Shown here: piece by piece, positions 15,884 to 24,713 of the stretch | Numbering within the stretch: position 1 is the first letter of the stretch | Layout of the letters: every line of letters begins with the position of its first letter | NCBI GenBank assembly: GCA_015655015.1 | Contig: JAATFV010000124.1 | Coordinates: 1-41,217 of the forward strand | Direction: 5' to 3' | Length of the DNA: 41,217 bases | Origin: Chitinophagales bacterium | GTDB lineage: Bacteria; Bacteroidota; Bacteroidia; Chitinophagales; Chitinophagaceae | Translations under genes and position numbers: made by a program | Notes under the pieces: generated by a model | Databases searched by the model: none | What the model saw: the letters and a program-made list of their open reading frames with translations, nothing else | What the model was told of the DNA's origin: nothing

Positions 15884-18800
15884 TTATTTAATGATATAAC
15901 CCGCACCTGGGCTCAAGGAAAAATCGATTATACAATAACTGCAATTGATAGCTGGATCGCATCCCGGAGGTGACGGATAATCGTATTCAATAGATTGTCG
16001 CAAAACATAATAAGTACCACTTACCGTCATATATGTAGTAGTAGTTCCTCCCAAACAGGCAATAAATTGTGAATAGTATACATTAAGATTGCTGACAGGG
16101 GTTGGATGCGTACAAGCCGCATCTGAATAGAACCGGAAGACGACATCTCCAATCGTACCTCCATCAGGCGCGGTGTAGCTATTTTCAATAGTTAGCTGTA
16201 CATAAACAACGGGTATCAACGTACACGTTCCATTCGTATTCGCATAGTTCTGCCCGTTCGCATTAATGTCATTGATAGCCATCTGGTCGGCATCCGCCTG
16301 GCTGAGCGTAGAACTATACCTGGCCGCAGGAACGGTATAGGTAACACTGCTGGCAAGATAACCGGCCCCGCAGGCACGGGTAAAAACCTGGCTTCTTGCC
16401 ACATTGTAATATGTTGCTGTCGGGCAGGCGTCCTGGGGTCCGATATCGAGCCATTTCGTTTGTCCGTACGTAGCGCTCCTGGGGTTCACGTTGGTGACAA
16501 GGATGAATTCATGACCAACCCCATTAACATTCTGACACATGGTAGCCGCTCCTTCCAAAGAGTTCCAGACGGTATCCGTTGTTATTATACATAATGCATG
16601 AGCCGGAGAATTGGCGTAAGCCTGGGCATTAGCCAGGGTGTCATTGATGGCCATCTGGTCGGCATCTGCCTGGCTGACAGTGGATGAATACCTCCCGGCA
16701 GGGACCGTGTAAGTGACAAATCCTCCGTAATATCCTTCGTCGCAGGTTTGCGTGGAATCCGTCCTTGACAAGGCCGCGTTATGATAGATCAACAGACAGC
16801 TCCCATTGGTGATTGCAAATGCGGGCCCATTGGTAAGCAGGTCCAGTTCCGCCTTTATATCCGCATCCTGCTGACTGAGGGCAGAACTATATTTAGCAGC
16901 AGGTACCGTAAACGTAACATCTGTGCCTTTATACCCGGCTGCACAATTAGACCGGGTGAATGTTTCCTGTGCCAGATGGCTGGAATAGGTACCGGGACAG
17001 CCGTTCTGTTTGGCAGGCGACACGGTATTATATTCATACATTTTCAGGGCGGAATGGTTCTCATCCTTTACAAATTTTAACCTGCCCAGATTGTCGTATT
17101 CATAATAGGTCACCATGCCATTCTCATCGCATTCGGATGTCTTGCCGATCAGCGGATCATAGGTGGTGGTATGCATCCGCGCCGTCTTCGGATAAAGACG
17201 AAGCTCATCTATCGTCGCATTGCCTGAGAGTGAAACAGCCGTCGTCCCCTGGGCGATATCATATTCGTAATAGGTGAACCCATTAATAACAGGGGCCGAT
17301 TTAGTCAGGGTCGCCCCGCCGGCCACCGTTATGGCAGCTGTGGACCAAAAAGATACCGTATAGGGCCTGGCTGTATTGAGTGGAGCTGACAGGGTATTGG
17401 ATGCCAGGGCAAAAGACCTCGATCCTGTGATTGCATTGCTGGCATATGTCAGGCTTCCGGTTAAAGACCATCCCCCCAAACCAGCCGTTTCAAAACTGGT
17501 ATAGGCTGGCTTATCCACTACAGGCGCAGCATTGATAAGGGAGGCAACCACATATTTATCATTATAATCATATATGTTAGAAATCGTTCTTCCCCCCTCG
17601 TCCTGTACGCCGATCATATTCCCGTTAGCATCATAAGTGAGGATATGTGTTTGTTTATAGATAGTGTTGTTATTTACATTATCAGGTGAATAAGTCGAAG
17701 TGGCAGTAGGCTGGGCAAACCGTTGTTCCAGTATACGACCGGGCTTGATATCCCCATTCGCCAATTGCACAAATTCCGTCACCTTTTCATTGAGCAGACT
17801 GCTGGTATTAGTCACCGTACTGTAGACGGTGGTATAAGAGCTTACAGGAAGCGTTACGATATTATTTTGTATCAGTGTATTTAAGCCCGCATTATGATTG
17901 TTGGCATAATCACACGTATACGTGATGGATTTCGTATTCACATCACCATTACTTTGGTTCGTAGTGATTGAACTTACTTCATAATTGTACGTATTATACG
18001 TATAACTGGTGACTGTCTCCACCATTTGCGTGGCGTCATTGGTTTTAAATATCCTTTCATGGGTGCTGCTTAACATCACCCTCCCGGTATATATCGCATA
18101 GTAATCCACATTAATGCCGGATCCGGACGCTGTGAGATACGAAGCAGGGTCATCATATACTGTCTGATCAGCCCAGGACGTATTACGCTGGGAAGACTGG
18201 GTAAGGACCTCGCATTTACAGGATACCAGCGGAGTCCGTAGTCCGCTTGGATTGATAGTGCCGGGCAGCCCTCCATTGGGATTTTTACCGAAATAATAAT
18301 CGATCTCTTCCACGGCATGGGAGGTATCATATACGTTTTGGGTCTGTTTTACCATGTTTCCGCTGACCCCATATACCGTTGTCAGCTTGGGCAATCCATA
18401 GGCCCAGGGCGCAAATCGTTGTTTGGCCGAAAAATCCGGATTGGCGCCGGCTGGCACCCATATCGCATAGTCATCCGAACTGGTAAACTCCTCCACCGTC
18501 TTGCCGATGGTGCCCGGGTTCTCCACGATTTCCACCCTTTTGAATTGGGTGGGTAAAGGACTTACGTCATTCAGATTGGTATTGTAATACACTACGTTGC
18601 TATTATCTCTTGAATTATCTGAGCCCAGGCAGGTCAACCCCGTCGTAAGTAATCCTGCAATAACATCAATTATGACTGCTACCCAGGCGAAAAATCCGGA
18701 ACTGACAAAAATCAGCTCCAATGCATCCGCTACATCCGATACGATCGTAAGGATGCCCAAAACAGGGCCTATCGCCGACATGAAATTCTGGAAATCCGAC

Positions 18801-20653
18801 AAGCTGATAGCCTCATTTTGGGATAAGATCCCCGGATATTGGAAATTCCAATAACAACATCCAAATGGAGCGCAGCTCCATTTCCAATGATATCTTTTAT
18901 CCTCCGATTGATAATGGCTGCTCGTGGTCATAGAATTTACCGGCAGTTCCAGTCCCCATAGGGAGGAGGCGCTGCCTGCCCCGTTCATGACATAATTGTA
19001 CAGGGTAACGATCGGATTCGCACAACCATTGGAATATCCTCCGTCCGTAGAGCTGGTCTGCGTGACATGAACGCCTCCTACAGCAGTAGTAGAGGTCCCC
19101 AAAACACCCGTATCCTGGGCATATTGATAGCTCAATGTCCCCCCTGTGGGATAAATAATTTGTTTTAACAGACCATTTTTTGCATACCCCGTCTTCGGAT
19201 TCAGGTAAACACCGGTAACACCCATATGCAAAAAGCACAATCCCTTTAATTGGTTATTGCTTAATTGCGATGCCGTCGTATTCATGGGAATAGCCGCGCC
19301 ATCAAATCCCACACTATTGTTGCCGTTAAAATATCCCCAGATATCTTTTGCATAGAAAAAGGGAGGTGGTACAAAATCATCCACCGCATCGGACCCAAGG
19401 TTATAATCGAAAATATAGGGCGGCGTATCTTCTTTCAGGTCCACCCCGATCTTCTTAACGGATCTCAGACAGAGACGGGCTACGCTATTCTGATAGGACG
19501 TAGTAGGAGTCCCATAACGATTCAGGATGAAATACGTGGTATTCAGCTGGTATTCGGAGAGCGGCCTGCCCTGGTAGCTCATATCTACGGTAGATAAGGC
19601 ATATTCTCCATTGAAATCGGCCCTGGTAATGCCTGCATAACCAAAAGATACCAGGTGCCCGTCCGGGTAAGTGATGGACTTGATCTCAGGAGTAGTGGTG
19701 ATAGAGGTCTTGTGGGAGATAATGGAATAATTACCACTCTGATTATACGAAATACCTTCGCCTGCCTTGCTGTTGACCGATCGGAGGTAATAGGTGAAAT
19801 ATATTTTCCGCTGCGTCAGCGGATCGGCTATCGTATCCAGGTACCAGCTACCGATAACCTGTGGGCTTGTCAGGAGGGCATTGGCAAAACCGGCCTGATG
19901 GTATACCTGGTTATCTTTGAACTTCGGCTGTGTAAGAGGCTGGGTGATATTCGCATCACAGTAGTCCTCATGCAGGACCTGTGTCACTCCATGCGTTGAA
20001 AATTTATAAATCAATCCATCCACATCCTGTATGCTAAAAGAAGTAATGGTCGTTCGGATGCCCTTCTGAATTCGCAGGTTTGGATCTCTTTTGAGCGATA
20101 TGGTCAGGCGCGTATCTCCCAACGGGACCCCGACCATCGTACCATCAGCCAGGGTGTCTAATACGAACATGCCGGACTTTCCATTGAACTGAAAAGAAAA
20201 ATAATCCAGCTGCCGGTCCTCGACAGTCCTGTTGTGAAGGGTGTATTGCTGGTTCATCGCCTTATAGATAGGATATTTACTGAGCGCACCCGGACAACCA
20301 TTGAAAGCCGGCACCGGGGCATACCAATATCCTGCAGGATATTTCGAAATATCCTGATCGGACCCATTGCCCTCATTTGCCTGCTGGTCATCCGGTTCTC
20401 CGACAGTCATGCGTGAAATCACCCCGCCGGCCACCAGGTTCCAGCCCTGTCCTACATTTGAAGCGACCTCATCTACTCTAAGTCCATTGCCGGAATTATA
20501 GTTGAGCGCAACGACAGAGGACAAACGGCTTTTGTCATCCTGCCAACTAAACATCGGCAGACTAAAAACCGCGCTGCCGGTTTGGTGATTCACTTGCCCG
20601 ATAGAAGTTATTACGCTGTGAAATACTACCAAAAAAAACATTGCCTTCTTCAT
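15884..20653 (-). CDS. SpvB/YD-type secreted protein with DUF5977 repeats
   Basis: A 1589-residue protein with a signal peptide (MKKAMFFLVVFHSVITSIGQ). The start resembles the SpvB/TcdB-like shell proteins (TGSAVFSLPMFSWQDDKSRL, then VGQGWNLVAGGVISRM). YD-type repeats follow (YDANGNMIGVQDEGGRTISN; YEYDNLGRLKFVKDENHSAL). Near the end are three DUF5977 repeats, at about residues 1223-1286, 1288-1350 and 1414-1477, each with a TxxCxxGY start, a VTYTVPA.RYSS segment and an SQ.DAD end. A strongly hydrophobic stretch lies near residues 618-672. There is no RHS core, Hint domain or toxin tip, so it is not itself an obvious effector. It follows the barrel-like gene by 20 bases. Confidence 0.85.
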   Translation of the reverse strand: MKKAMFFLVVFHSVITSIGQVNHQTGSAVFSLPMFSWQDDKSRLSSVVALNYNSGNGLRVDEVASNVGQGWNLVAGGVISRMTVGEPDDQQANEGNGSDQDISKYPAGYWYAPVPAFNGCPGALSKYPIYKAMNQQYTLHNRTVEDRQLDYFSFQFNGKSGMFVLDTLADGTMVGVPLGDTRLTISLKRDPNLRIQKGIRTTITSFSIQDVDGLIYKFSTHGVTQVLHEDYCDANITQPLTQPKFKDNQVYHQAGFANALLTSPQVIGSWYLDTIADPLTQRKIYFTYYLRSVNSKAGEGISYNQSGNYSIISHKTSITTTPEIKSITYPDGHLVSFGYAGITRADFNGEYALSTVDMSYQGRPLSEYQLNTTYFILNRYGTPTTSYQNSVARLCLRSVKKIGVDLKEDTPPYIFDYNLGSDAVDDFVPPPFFYAKDIWGYFNGNNSVGFDGAAIPMNTTASQLSNNQLKGLCFLHMGVTGVYLNPKTGYAKNGLLKQIIYPTGGTLSYQYAQDTGVLGTSTTAVGGVHVTQTSSTDGGYSNGCANPIVTLYNYVMNGAGSASSLWGLELPVNSMTTSSHYQSEDKRYHWKWSCAPFGCCYWNFQYPGILSQNEAISLSDFQNFMSAIGPVLGILTIVSDVADALELIFVSSGFFAWVAVIIDVIAGLLTTGLTCLGSDNSRDNSNVVYYNTNLNDVSPLPTQFKRVEIVENPGTIGKTVEEFTSSDDYAIWVPAGANPDFSAKQRFAPWAYGLPKLTTVYGVSGNMVKQTQNVYDTSHAVEEIDYYFGKNPNGGLPGTINPSGLRTPLVSCKCEVLTQSSQRNTSWADQTVYDDPASYLTASGSGINVDYYAIYTGRVMLSSTHERIFKTNDATQMVETVTSYTYNTYNYEVSSITTNQSNGDVNTKSITYTCDYANNHNAGLNTLIQNNIVTLPVSSYTTVYSTVTNTSSLLNEKVTEFVQLANGDIKPGRILEQRFAQPTATSTYSPDNVNNNTIYKQTHILTYDANGNMIGVQDEGGRTISNIYDYNDKYVVASLINAAPVVDKPAYTSFETAGLGGWSLTGSLTYASNAITGSRSFALASNTLSAPLNTARPYTVSFWSTAAITVAGGATLTKSAPVINGFTYYEYDIAQGTTAVSLSGNATIDELRLYPKTARMHTTTYDPLIGKTSECDENGMVTYYEYDNLGRLKFVKDENHSALKMYEYNTVSPAKQNGCPGTYSSHLAQETFTRSNCAAGYKGTDVTFTVPAAKYSSALSQQDADIKAELDLLTNGPAFAITNGSCLLIYHNAALSRTDSTQTCDEGYYGGFVTYTVPAGRYSSTVSQADADQMAINDTLANAQAYANSPAHALCIITTDTVWNSLEGAATMCQNVNGVGHEFILVTNVNPRSATYGQTKWLDIGPQDACPTATYYNVARSQVFTRACGAGYLASSVTYTVPAARYSSTLSQADADQMAINDINANGQNYANTNGTCTLIPVVYVQLTIENSYTAPDGGTIGDVVFRFYSDAACTHPTPVSNLNVYYSQFIACLGGTTTTYMTVSGTYYVLRQSIEYDYPSPPGCDPAINCSYCIIDFSLSPGAGYIIK
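16223..16985 (-). repeat. Three DUF5977 protein repeats
   Basis: Three copies of a 60-67 residue repeat are encoded here, at about 16795-16985, 16603-16790 and 16223-16409 (the third is separated from the second by about 190 bases). Each has a Cys near the start, a strand pair around VTYTVPAARYSS and the closing SQADADQMAIND motif. The copies share protein and some DNA identity, which suggests internal duplication. Confidence 0.75.
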
Positions 20654-20673
20654 AATGATCCCAGGTTTGGAAT

Positions 20674-22155
20674 TTAAAAGTTATAGCCCATTCTCAGCAA
20701 CAGGGGTTGCGTGGCCGGTACATGCCGGTTATATAAAAAATCATATAGTAAAAGCAGGTTACCGCTCAGCTTTTTATTTATTTTATACGTCTTCCCCACA
20801 CCGGCCAGTGCGCTCGTCTGCCAGGCGTCGAAATGCCGCAGTTGGGCAATGCTTCCGAATTGTGTCAAATAGTTCCATTCTGCTCCACCCTGCAGGTAAA
20901 AACCGCTTTTTTTCTTCGGTTTCCAGCTCGCATAGGTGCGGAAACCTACCGCCTCATTGGTAAATTGGATATGGTTCCAGCCCGTGCCCAATCCCATGGT
21001 ATAGGACAGTCCAAGCCCGATGCTGCTCCTGTCATTCAGTTTATACCCTGCCTGCATTCCGAAATTACTCCGGGTCGGCAATCCATTGGTGCTGCTGCCA
21101 AATTGCATGTTGGCGCCGAATTCAAGTCGTTTGAGAAAGGATTTCGTATGTTGTCCGTCCGGTGTAAAATCCGGCAGGTCCGTATCACCATTGCCGCCCT
21201 GCCCATGCAGCTGGCTGGTCAGATTATCCAGGCCCGATCCGGCGCTGGCGCTGCCGGCCTGTTGCTGGACCATCTCTGTGGGGTCTGCTCCGCCGCTATT
21301 GGAGCCAGGTAACTGTCCCTGCAGAAATTGTTGCATAGCCGCCCGGGAAGGCAGCCCATTGACCACCGGAATGGACCCTGCCACGGCTCCGGGTGCGGAA
21401 AAACCCCCGGGAGAAGCGAAAAGGCCTGACAACTGTCCGTTTTGCTGGAAGAACTTTTGAAAAGCGGGTAATTTTTCAAGGGTATTCAGCGCTAATTTTT
21501 CAATCTTGTCGGGATCCTGCAAAGTGCTTTTGTATTCACTGATCTGGGCCTGGTAGTATACGGCCTGCTTATTAATATTCGCGAGGTTAGCAGCCAGGCC
21601 GGGGATGCTGTTTAATTGTTGCTGCAATATAGCCTGCCGTTGCTTCAGGTATTCGTTTATCTGATCTGCCGTTGACAGGTCGGACTCCATCCTGTCAACG
21701 GAATTCAGTGATGAGTTCATTTTGGTCTGTGCATTACCGGCAGCATCCAGTGCGTTCTTTGTCTTATTTAAAAAACCGAGGGATTGCTTAAGTGTGTCCA
21801 GGTAAGGAAAGTAATTTCCCGATAATAATTTTCCGATCCTGCCTGTCCTGTTTTTTATGATTGATTGGAACTTTTGAAGGGAGTCGATGGAATACGCAAA
21901 TAATAACTTTGCTTTTACCGAATCGACCTTTGCCACTTTCCTTTGCATTTTCTTTTCCTGCCGTATAATTTTCTCCAGCGTCTTATCCGTATATTTTTCT
22001 ACCTCGCTGTTAAAAACGCCTGTTTTTGCGTTGACGGCGGAAACATACCGGGCCTGCCACTGCTGGTCCTTTAAGGTGGTAGTATCTGTATCACGGGAAT
22101 AAGCTGATTGGCTGAACATCCCTGCCAGCGCCAGGCAGATGGTGTATCTCAGCAT
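20674..22155 (-). CDS. Coiled-coil protein with a C-terminal outer-membrane-barrel-like domain
   Basis: A 493-residue protein. I choose the ATG at 22155, which begins a signal peptide (MLRYTICLALAGMFSQSAYS); the frame extends to 22233 but that would bury the signal. Residues about 25-230 are Lys/Gln/Leu-rich and coiled-coil forming. Residues about 250-330 are Gly/Ser/Pro-rich and likely disordered. The last 140 residues alternate hydrophobic and polar residues in strands (LEFGANMQFGSS, YKLNDRSSIGLGLSYTMG, GFYLQGGAEWNYL, LSGNLLLLYDFLYN) and end in the aromatic RMGYNF, as outer-membrane barrels do. It heads the toxin cluster and may provide the outer-membrane step. I recognise no named family. 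Confidence 0.75.
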   Translation of the reverse strand: MLRYTICLALAGMFSQSAYSRDTDTTTLKDQQWQARYVSAVNAKTGVFNSEVEKYTDKTLEKIIRQEKKMQRKVAKVDSVKAKLLFAYSIDSLQKFQSIIKNRTGRIGKLLSGNYFPYLDTLKQSLGFLNKTKNALDAAGNAQTKMNSSLNSVDRMESDLSTADQINEYLKQRQAILQQQLNSIPGLAANLANINKQAVYYQAQISEYKSTLQDPDKIEKLALNTLEKLPAFQKFFQQNGQLSGLFASPGGFSAPGAVAGSIPVVNGLPSRAAMQQFLQGQLPGSNSGGADPTEMVQQQAGSASAGSGLDNLTSQLHGQGGNGDTDLPDFTPDGQHTKSFLKRLEFGANMQFGSSTNGLPTRSNFGMQAGYKLNDRSSIGLGLSYTMGLGTGWNHIQFTNEAVGFRTYASWKPKKKSGFYLQGGAEWNYLTQFGSIAQLRHFDAWQTSALAGVGKTYKINKKLSGNLLLLYDFLYNRHVPATQPLLLRMGYNF

Positions 22156-22471
22156 TGCCGGGGAGCAAAAGGCAAAAGAGAATGGATAGGGCAATGCACA
22201 AGCTAGCCTTACGTCTTCGTAAAGTTTTCTCATGAGGGATGTGTTTAATGATTTAGGTGATACCGGGTCTTCAATGGGGGGAGGAAAATAATGCGGGAAT
22301 GCATTTCGAAAGTACCCATTTATTTTGAATAAAAATGGAAAATATACAATGAGTCAGTATTATTTTATCGTAAACGGGTAACCGATATCCTGTTTTATAT
22401 TATATGCATTTTAACAAACATATATTTTCAGGTAACAAACAGGTCGTATTAATAATAATCGTTTTATCTGC
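22156..22471. other. Gene-free upstream region of the toxin cluster
   Basis: A 316-base stretch between the pabB stop and the barrel-protein start, both on the minus strand. It is AT-rich in the part nearest pabB. It holds a possible promoter for the cluster (22415-22422) and no coding sequence that I can support apart from the unlikely N-terminal extension up to 22233. The implied 5' untranslated region would be about 250 bases. Confidence 0.5.
22415..22422 (-). promoter_or_regulatory. Possible -7 box of the eight-gene cluster
   Basis: On the minus strand this is TATGTTTG, a perfect TAnnTTTG match. A TTTG lies 13 bases further upstream, a short spacing for a -33 box. It is about 260 bases before the first start codon, so a nearer, non-consensus promoter remains possible. 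Confidence 0.35.
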
Positions 22472-23977
22472 TTATGAAAAATACCCAAACGCTTTTTTAA
22501 TACCTTCCGCCTTCCACAAACATTCCTCGTATTCTTTTTCCGCATCGCTGTAATAAGTAATACCCGATCCTACCAGGTAAGAAAGATACTGGTCCCTGTT
22601 ATTGTATAGAATGCTGCGGATCACCACATTAAAGTCAAAGTCCCCTTCAGGGGTGACATAACCGACCCCACCGGAAAAAATCCCTCTGGCAGTCCGTTCA
22701 TATTGTCCGATCAGTTCCACCACCCTTTTTTTGGGGGCGCCGGTCATGGAGCCCATCGGAAAAGTAGCCCTGATGGCCTCTACCCAGTGGGTGCCGGGAG
22801 GTAATTCGCCTTTGATAGTGGAAATCATCTGGTGAACATGTGGAAAGCTGTAAATGCCATAGAGCTCCTCCACCCTGACTGAGCCCGGCAGGCATATTTT
22901 GGACAGGTCATTCCTCACCAGGTCGACCACCATCACATTTTCCGAGCGGTCTTTAGCGCTGTTGTATAATTCGTCCCTGGCCGCCTCATCCCGTGCCGGA
23001 TTGCCCTGAAAGCGCGGAGATGTGCCTTTGATCGGTTGGGAAAGCAGCGTGTCCCCAATGCGCCGTAAATACCTTTCCGGGCTGGCGCATAACAAATAGC
23101 TGTCGTCCACCTTATAAAAGGCGGCGAAGGGGTTGGGCGAGGCCTGGCTGAGGGACAACCAGGTATGCAATGGGTCGATATGGACGGGATGGGCAAAGAA
23201 TTCCTGGCAGAGATTGATCTCATAGCAGTCCCCCCGGAGAATATGCCGCTGAAGAGCCCTTACCGTCTCCAGGTATTCCTCTTTGGAAAACCGGGGCAGC
23301 AGGACCGGAGAAGGGGACGATGTGCCATCGGGCGGGCGGGAATCGGAGGAATGGAAATCGGAGGAAGGGAGATCGGAGGAAAAGAGGTCAGAGGAAGAAA
23401 GGTCAGAAGAAGAAAGGTCAGAAGAAAAAGGGCGACCGGGAACTGGGTTTAAGAGGACATCAGAGGGAGTCGATGACGACACCGCCGTATGACTGATCCG
23501 CTCCAGGATGGTCCTGTGATCGTCTTGCAGGGAGCCGATACGAATGGTGTTAGCTGTCAGCTCAATTAATATTTCAGGAACAAAAAAAAACAGGTCAGGG
23601 AAACCGATCTGATCGGGATGAGGAAGGGATCCGGAATGAGGAATAACGTTTGCGGCAGAAGCAGCTTCCGGATGACCGAACGCGGGAGTTGGATCGACAG
23701 GTTCTGTCTCTTTGGCGAGTCCATATCCAAAATGCCCGAATAGCCAGTCCCGCTCGCCGGCAGTAAAATCCTTTAGCTGGTCGAAGGCATTGCCTGCGCT
23801 GGCCTGAACAGACCTTACAGCACCCGCCGCCAGGATGCATTCCAAAGAATGCGACGGCAGCTGATAGGAGTGGTTGTCCAAAAAACAGCAGATGTTGAAT
23901 CGGGAGGCCCAGCTCAACATCTGCTGCTTAATTAGTTCAAAATTAGTTATGGGGAATAAAACAAAAGTTCTTTTCAC
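22472..23977 (-). CDS. pabB: Aminodeoxychorismate synthase component I (anthranilate synthase I family)
   Basis: A 501-residue chorismate-binding enzyme that makes 4-amino-4-deoxychorismate for folate synthesis. The catalytic half is intact: CYEINLCQEF near 251, ASPERYLRR, PIKGTSPR (the Lys is typical of PabB, where TrpE has Ala), NDLSKICLPGSV, HVHQMISTIKGEL, PMGSMTGAPKKRVVELIG and GIFSGGVGYV. The N-terminal half is shortened and carries low-complexity inserts at about 92-124 and 167-227, the second with a five-residue tandem repeat (SSDLx). No pabA or trp gene is nearby. It lies 22 bases after the acidic-protein gene and may share its promoter. Confidence 0.88.
   Translation of the reverse strand: MKRTFVLFPITNFELIKQQMLSWASRFNICCFLDNHSYQLPSHSLECILAAGAVRSVQASAGNAFDQLKDFTAGERDWLFGHFGYGLAKETEPVDPTPAFGHPEAASAANVIPHSGSLPHPDQIGFPDLFFFVPEILIELTANTIRIGSLQDDHRTILERISHTAVSSSTPSDVLLNPVPGRPFSSDLSSSDLSSSDLFSSDLPSSDFHSSDSRPPDGTSSPSPVLLPRFSKEEYLETVRALQRHILRGDCYEINLCQEFFAHPVHIDPLHTWLSLSQASPNPFAAFYKVDDSYLLCASPERYLRRIGDTLLSQPIKGTSPRFQGNPARDEAARDELYNSAKDRSENVMVVDLVRNDLSKICLPGSVRVEELYGIYSFPHVHQMISTIKGELPPGTHWVEAIRATFPMGSMTGAPKKRVVELIGQYERTARGIFSGGVGYVTPEGDFDFNVVIRSILYNNRDQYLSYLVGSGITYYSDAEKEYEECLWKAEGIKKAFGYFS
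23339..23428 (-). repeat. 15-base tandem repeat inside pabB
   Basis: Six degenerate copies of a 15-base unit encode SSDL-like pentapeptides (residues about 184-213: FSSDL SSSDL SSSDL FSSDL PSSDF HSSDS). On the + strand the unit reads like GGAAATCGGAGGAA or AGGTCAGAAGAAGAA. A pattern like this suggests replication slippage. Confidence 0.8.
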
Positions 23978-23999
23978 CGGCGGGAGTTAGGCATGCCTC

Positions 24000-24458
24000 T
24001 TAAAAGTCATCCTCTTCCTCATCGAATCCACTTTCCCCGAACAGATCCAGGTCTTTAAAATCGTCGTCAAGACCCAGGTCATCCTCTTCGGTGCCTTTTG
24101 CAGTTTTTTTAGAAGTATTGCCTCCTGTACTCTTTTTTGTCTTTGATTTAGGAATATCAAATTCATCAAAGTCAGGATCCCATTCTTCTTCCTCTTCTAC
24201 TTTTTCCCATTCGTCCACTTCTTCTACATCATCGCCGTCGTCATCATCCTCATCATCGCCTTTTTTATTTTTAGCGGATGCTTTTGAAGTTTTCGCGGAG
24301 GGGGATTTCGGGGTATCGGAATCATCATCATCGCCGTCATCATCCTCATCATCCAATTGTTTCTTGGATTTAGGAGATGCTTTTTCCGGAGTTTCCTTTG
24401 ATGATTGAGGCGCGGATTTCTTTGAACCCTTTCCCTCCTTATCAGATTTTGGTGCCAT
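24000..24458 (-). CDS. Very acidic, disordered cytoplasmic protein
   Basis: A 152-residue protein made largely of Asp, Glu, Lys, Ser and Thr. An N-terminal Lys/Ser-rich part alternates with Asp-runs (LDDEDDDGDDDDSD; KKGDDEDDDDGDD), then comes a better-defined acidic segment EWDPDFDEFDIPKSKTKK at about 92-109 and a closing DLGLDDDFKDLDLFGESGFD. There is no signal peptide. The WDPDFDEFDIP segment looks conserved rather than random, so it may be a binding motif within an otherwise disordered chain. I recognise no family. A good promoter lies upstream, and pabB follows 22 bases downstream. Confidence 0.75.
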   Translation of the reverse strand: MAPKSDKEGKGSKKSAPQSSKETPEKASPKSKKQLDDEDDDGDDDDSDTPKSPSAKTSKASAKNKKGDDEDDDDGDDVEEVDEWEKVEEEEEWDPDFDEFDIPKSKTKKSTGGNTSKKTAKGTEEDDLGLDDDFKDLDLFGESGFDEEEDDF

Positions 24459-24480
24459 AGTCCAATAAGATTGTTCTGTA

Positions 24481-24511
24481 CAAATTTCAGCGAAGTTTTT
24501 AATTCGCCAAA
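24481..24511 (-). promoter_or_regulatory. Promoter of the acidic-protein gene
   Basis: On the minus strand a -33 TTTG (complement of 24508-24511) is followed, after 19 bases, by GAAATTTG (complement of 24481-24488), which matches the -7 consensus TAnnTTTG at 7 of 8 defined-or-free positions. The spacing is ideal for Bacteroidota. The start codon at 24458 would have a leader of about 15 bases. Confidence 0.55.
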
Positions 24512-24562
24512 TTTTTTAAAATGTTTTTTTTTATAACTTTTGCAGCGACGGAGCCGCCCTCG

Positions 24563-24708
24563 CCGAAGGTCCGAAATAAGACCGATTCGGGCAAGGAATT
24601 TTATTCCAAATTATTTCTTGCGTGACAAAAGGCGACTTGTTCGCCTTTGACCGAAGGTCCGACATCAGACTGTTCAGGCAAGAAATTAAATTTCAAATTA
24701 TTTCTTGC
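24563..24708. repeat. Two direct copies of a hairpin-bearing element
   Basis: Two imperfect direct copies of about 58 bases, 24563-24621 and 24651-24708, both beginning CCGAAGGTCCGA and ending ATTTCTTGC. Each carries an inverted repeat: 24592-24599 with 24613-24620 in the first copy (one wobble) and the perfect CAAGAAAT (24679-24686) with ATTTCTTG (24700-24707) in the second. Confidence 0.7.
24627..24649 (-). terminator. Terminator of purA
   Basis: Between the two direct copies, the minus strand reads an 8-bp stem AAAGGCGA / TCGCCTTT around the loop ACAAG, ending in a short T-run. It lies about 70 bases after the purA stop. The stem is nearly symmetric, so it could act in both directions. 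Confidence 0.55.
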
Positions 24709-24713
24709 TTGAA

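Noticed and set aside
9853..20653. Repeats of the YD/RHS type as DNA repeats or a CRISPR array
   Set aside because: The similarity is at the protein level; units differ in length and there is no constant DNA repeat with spacers.
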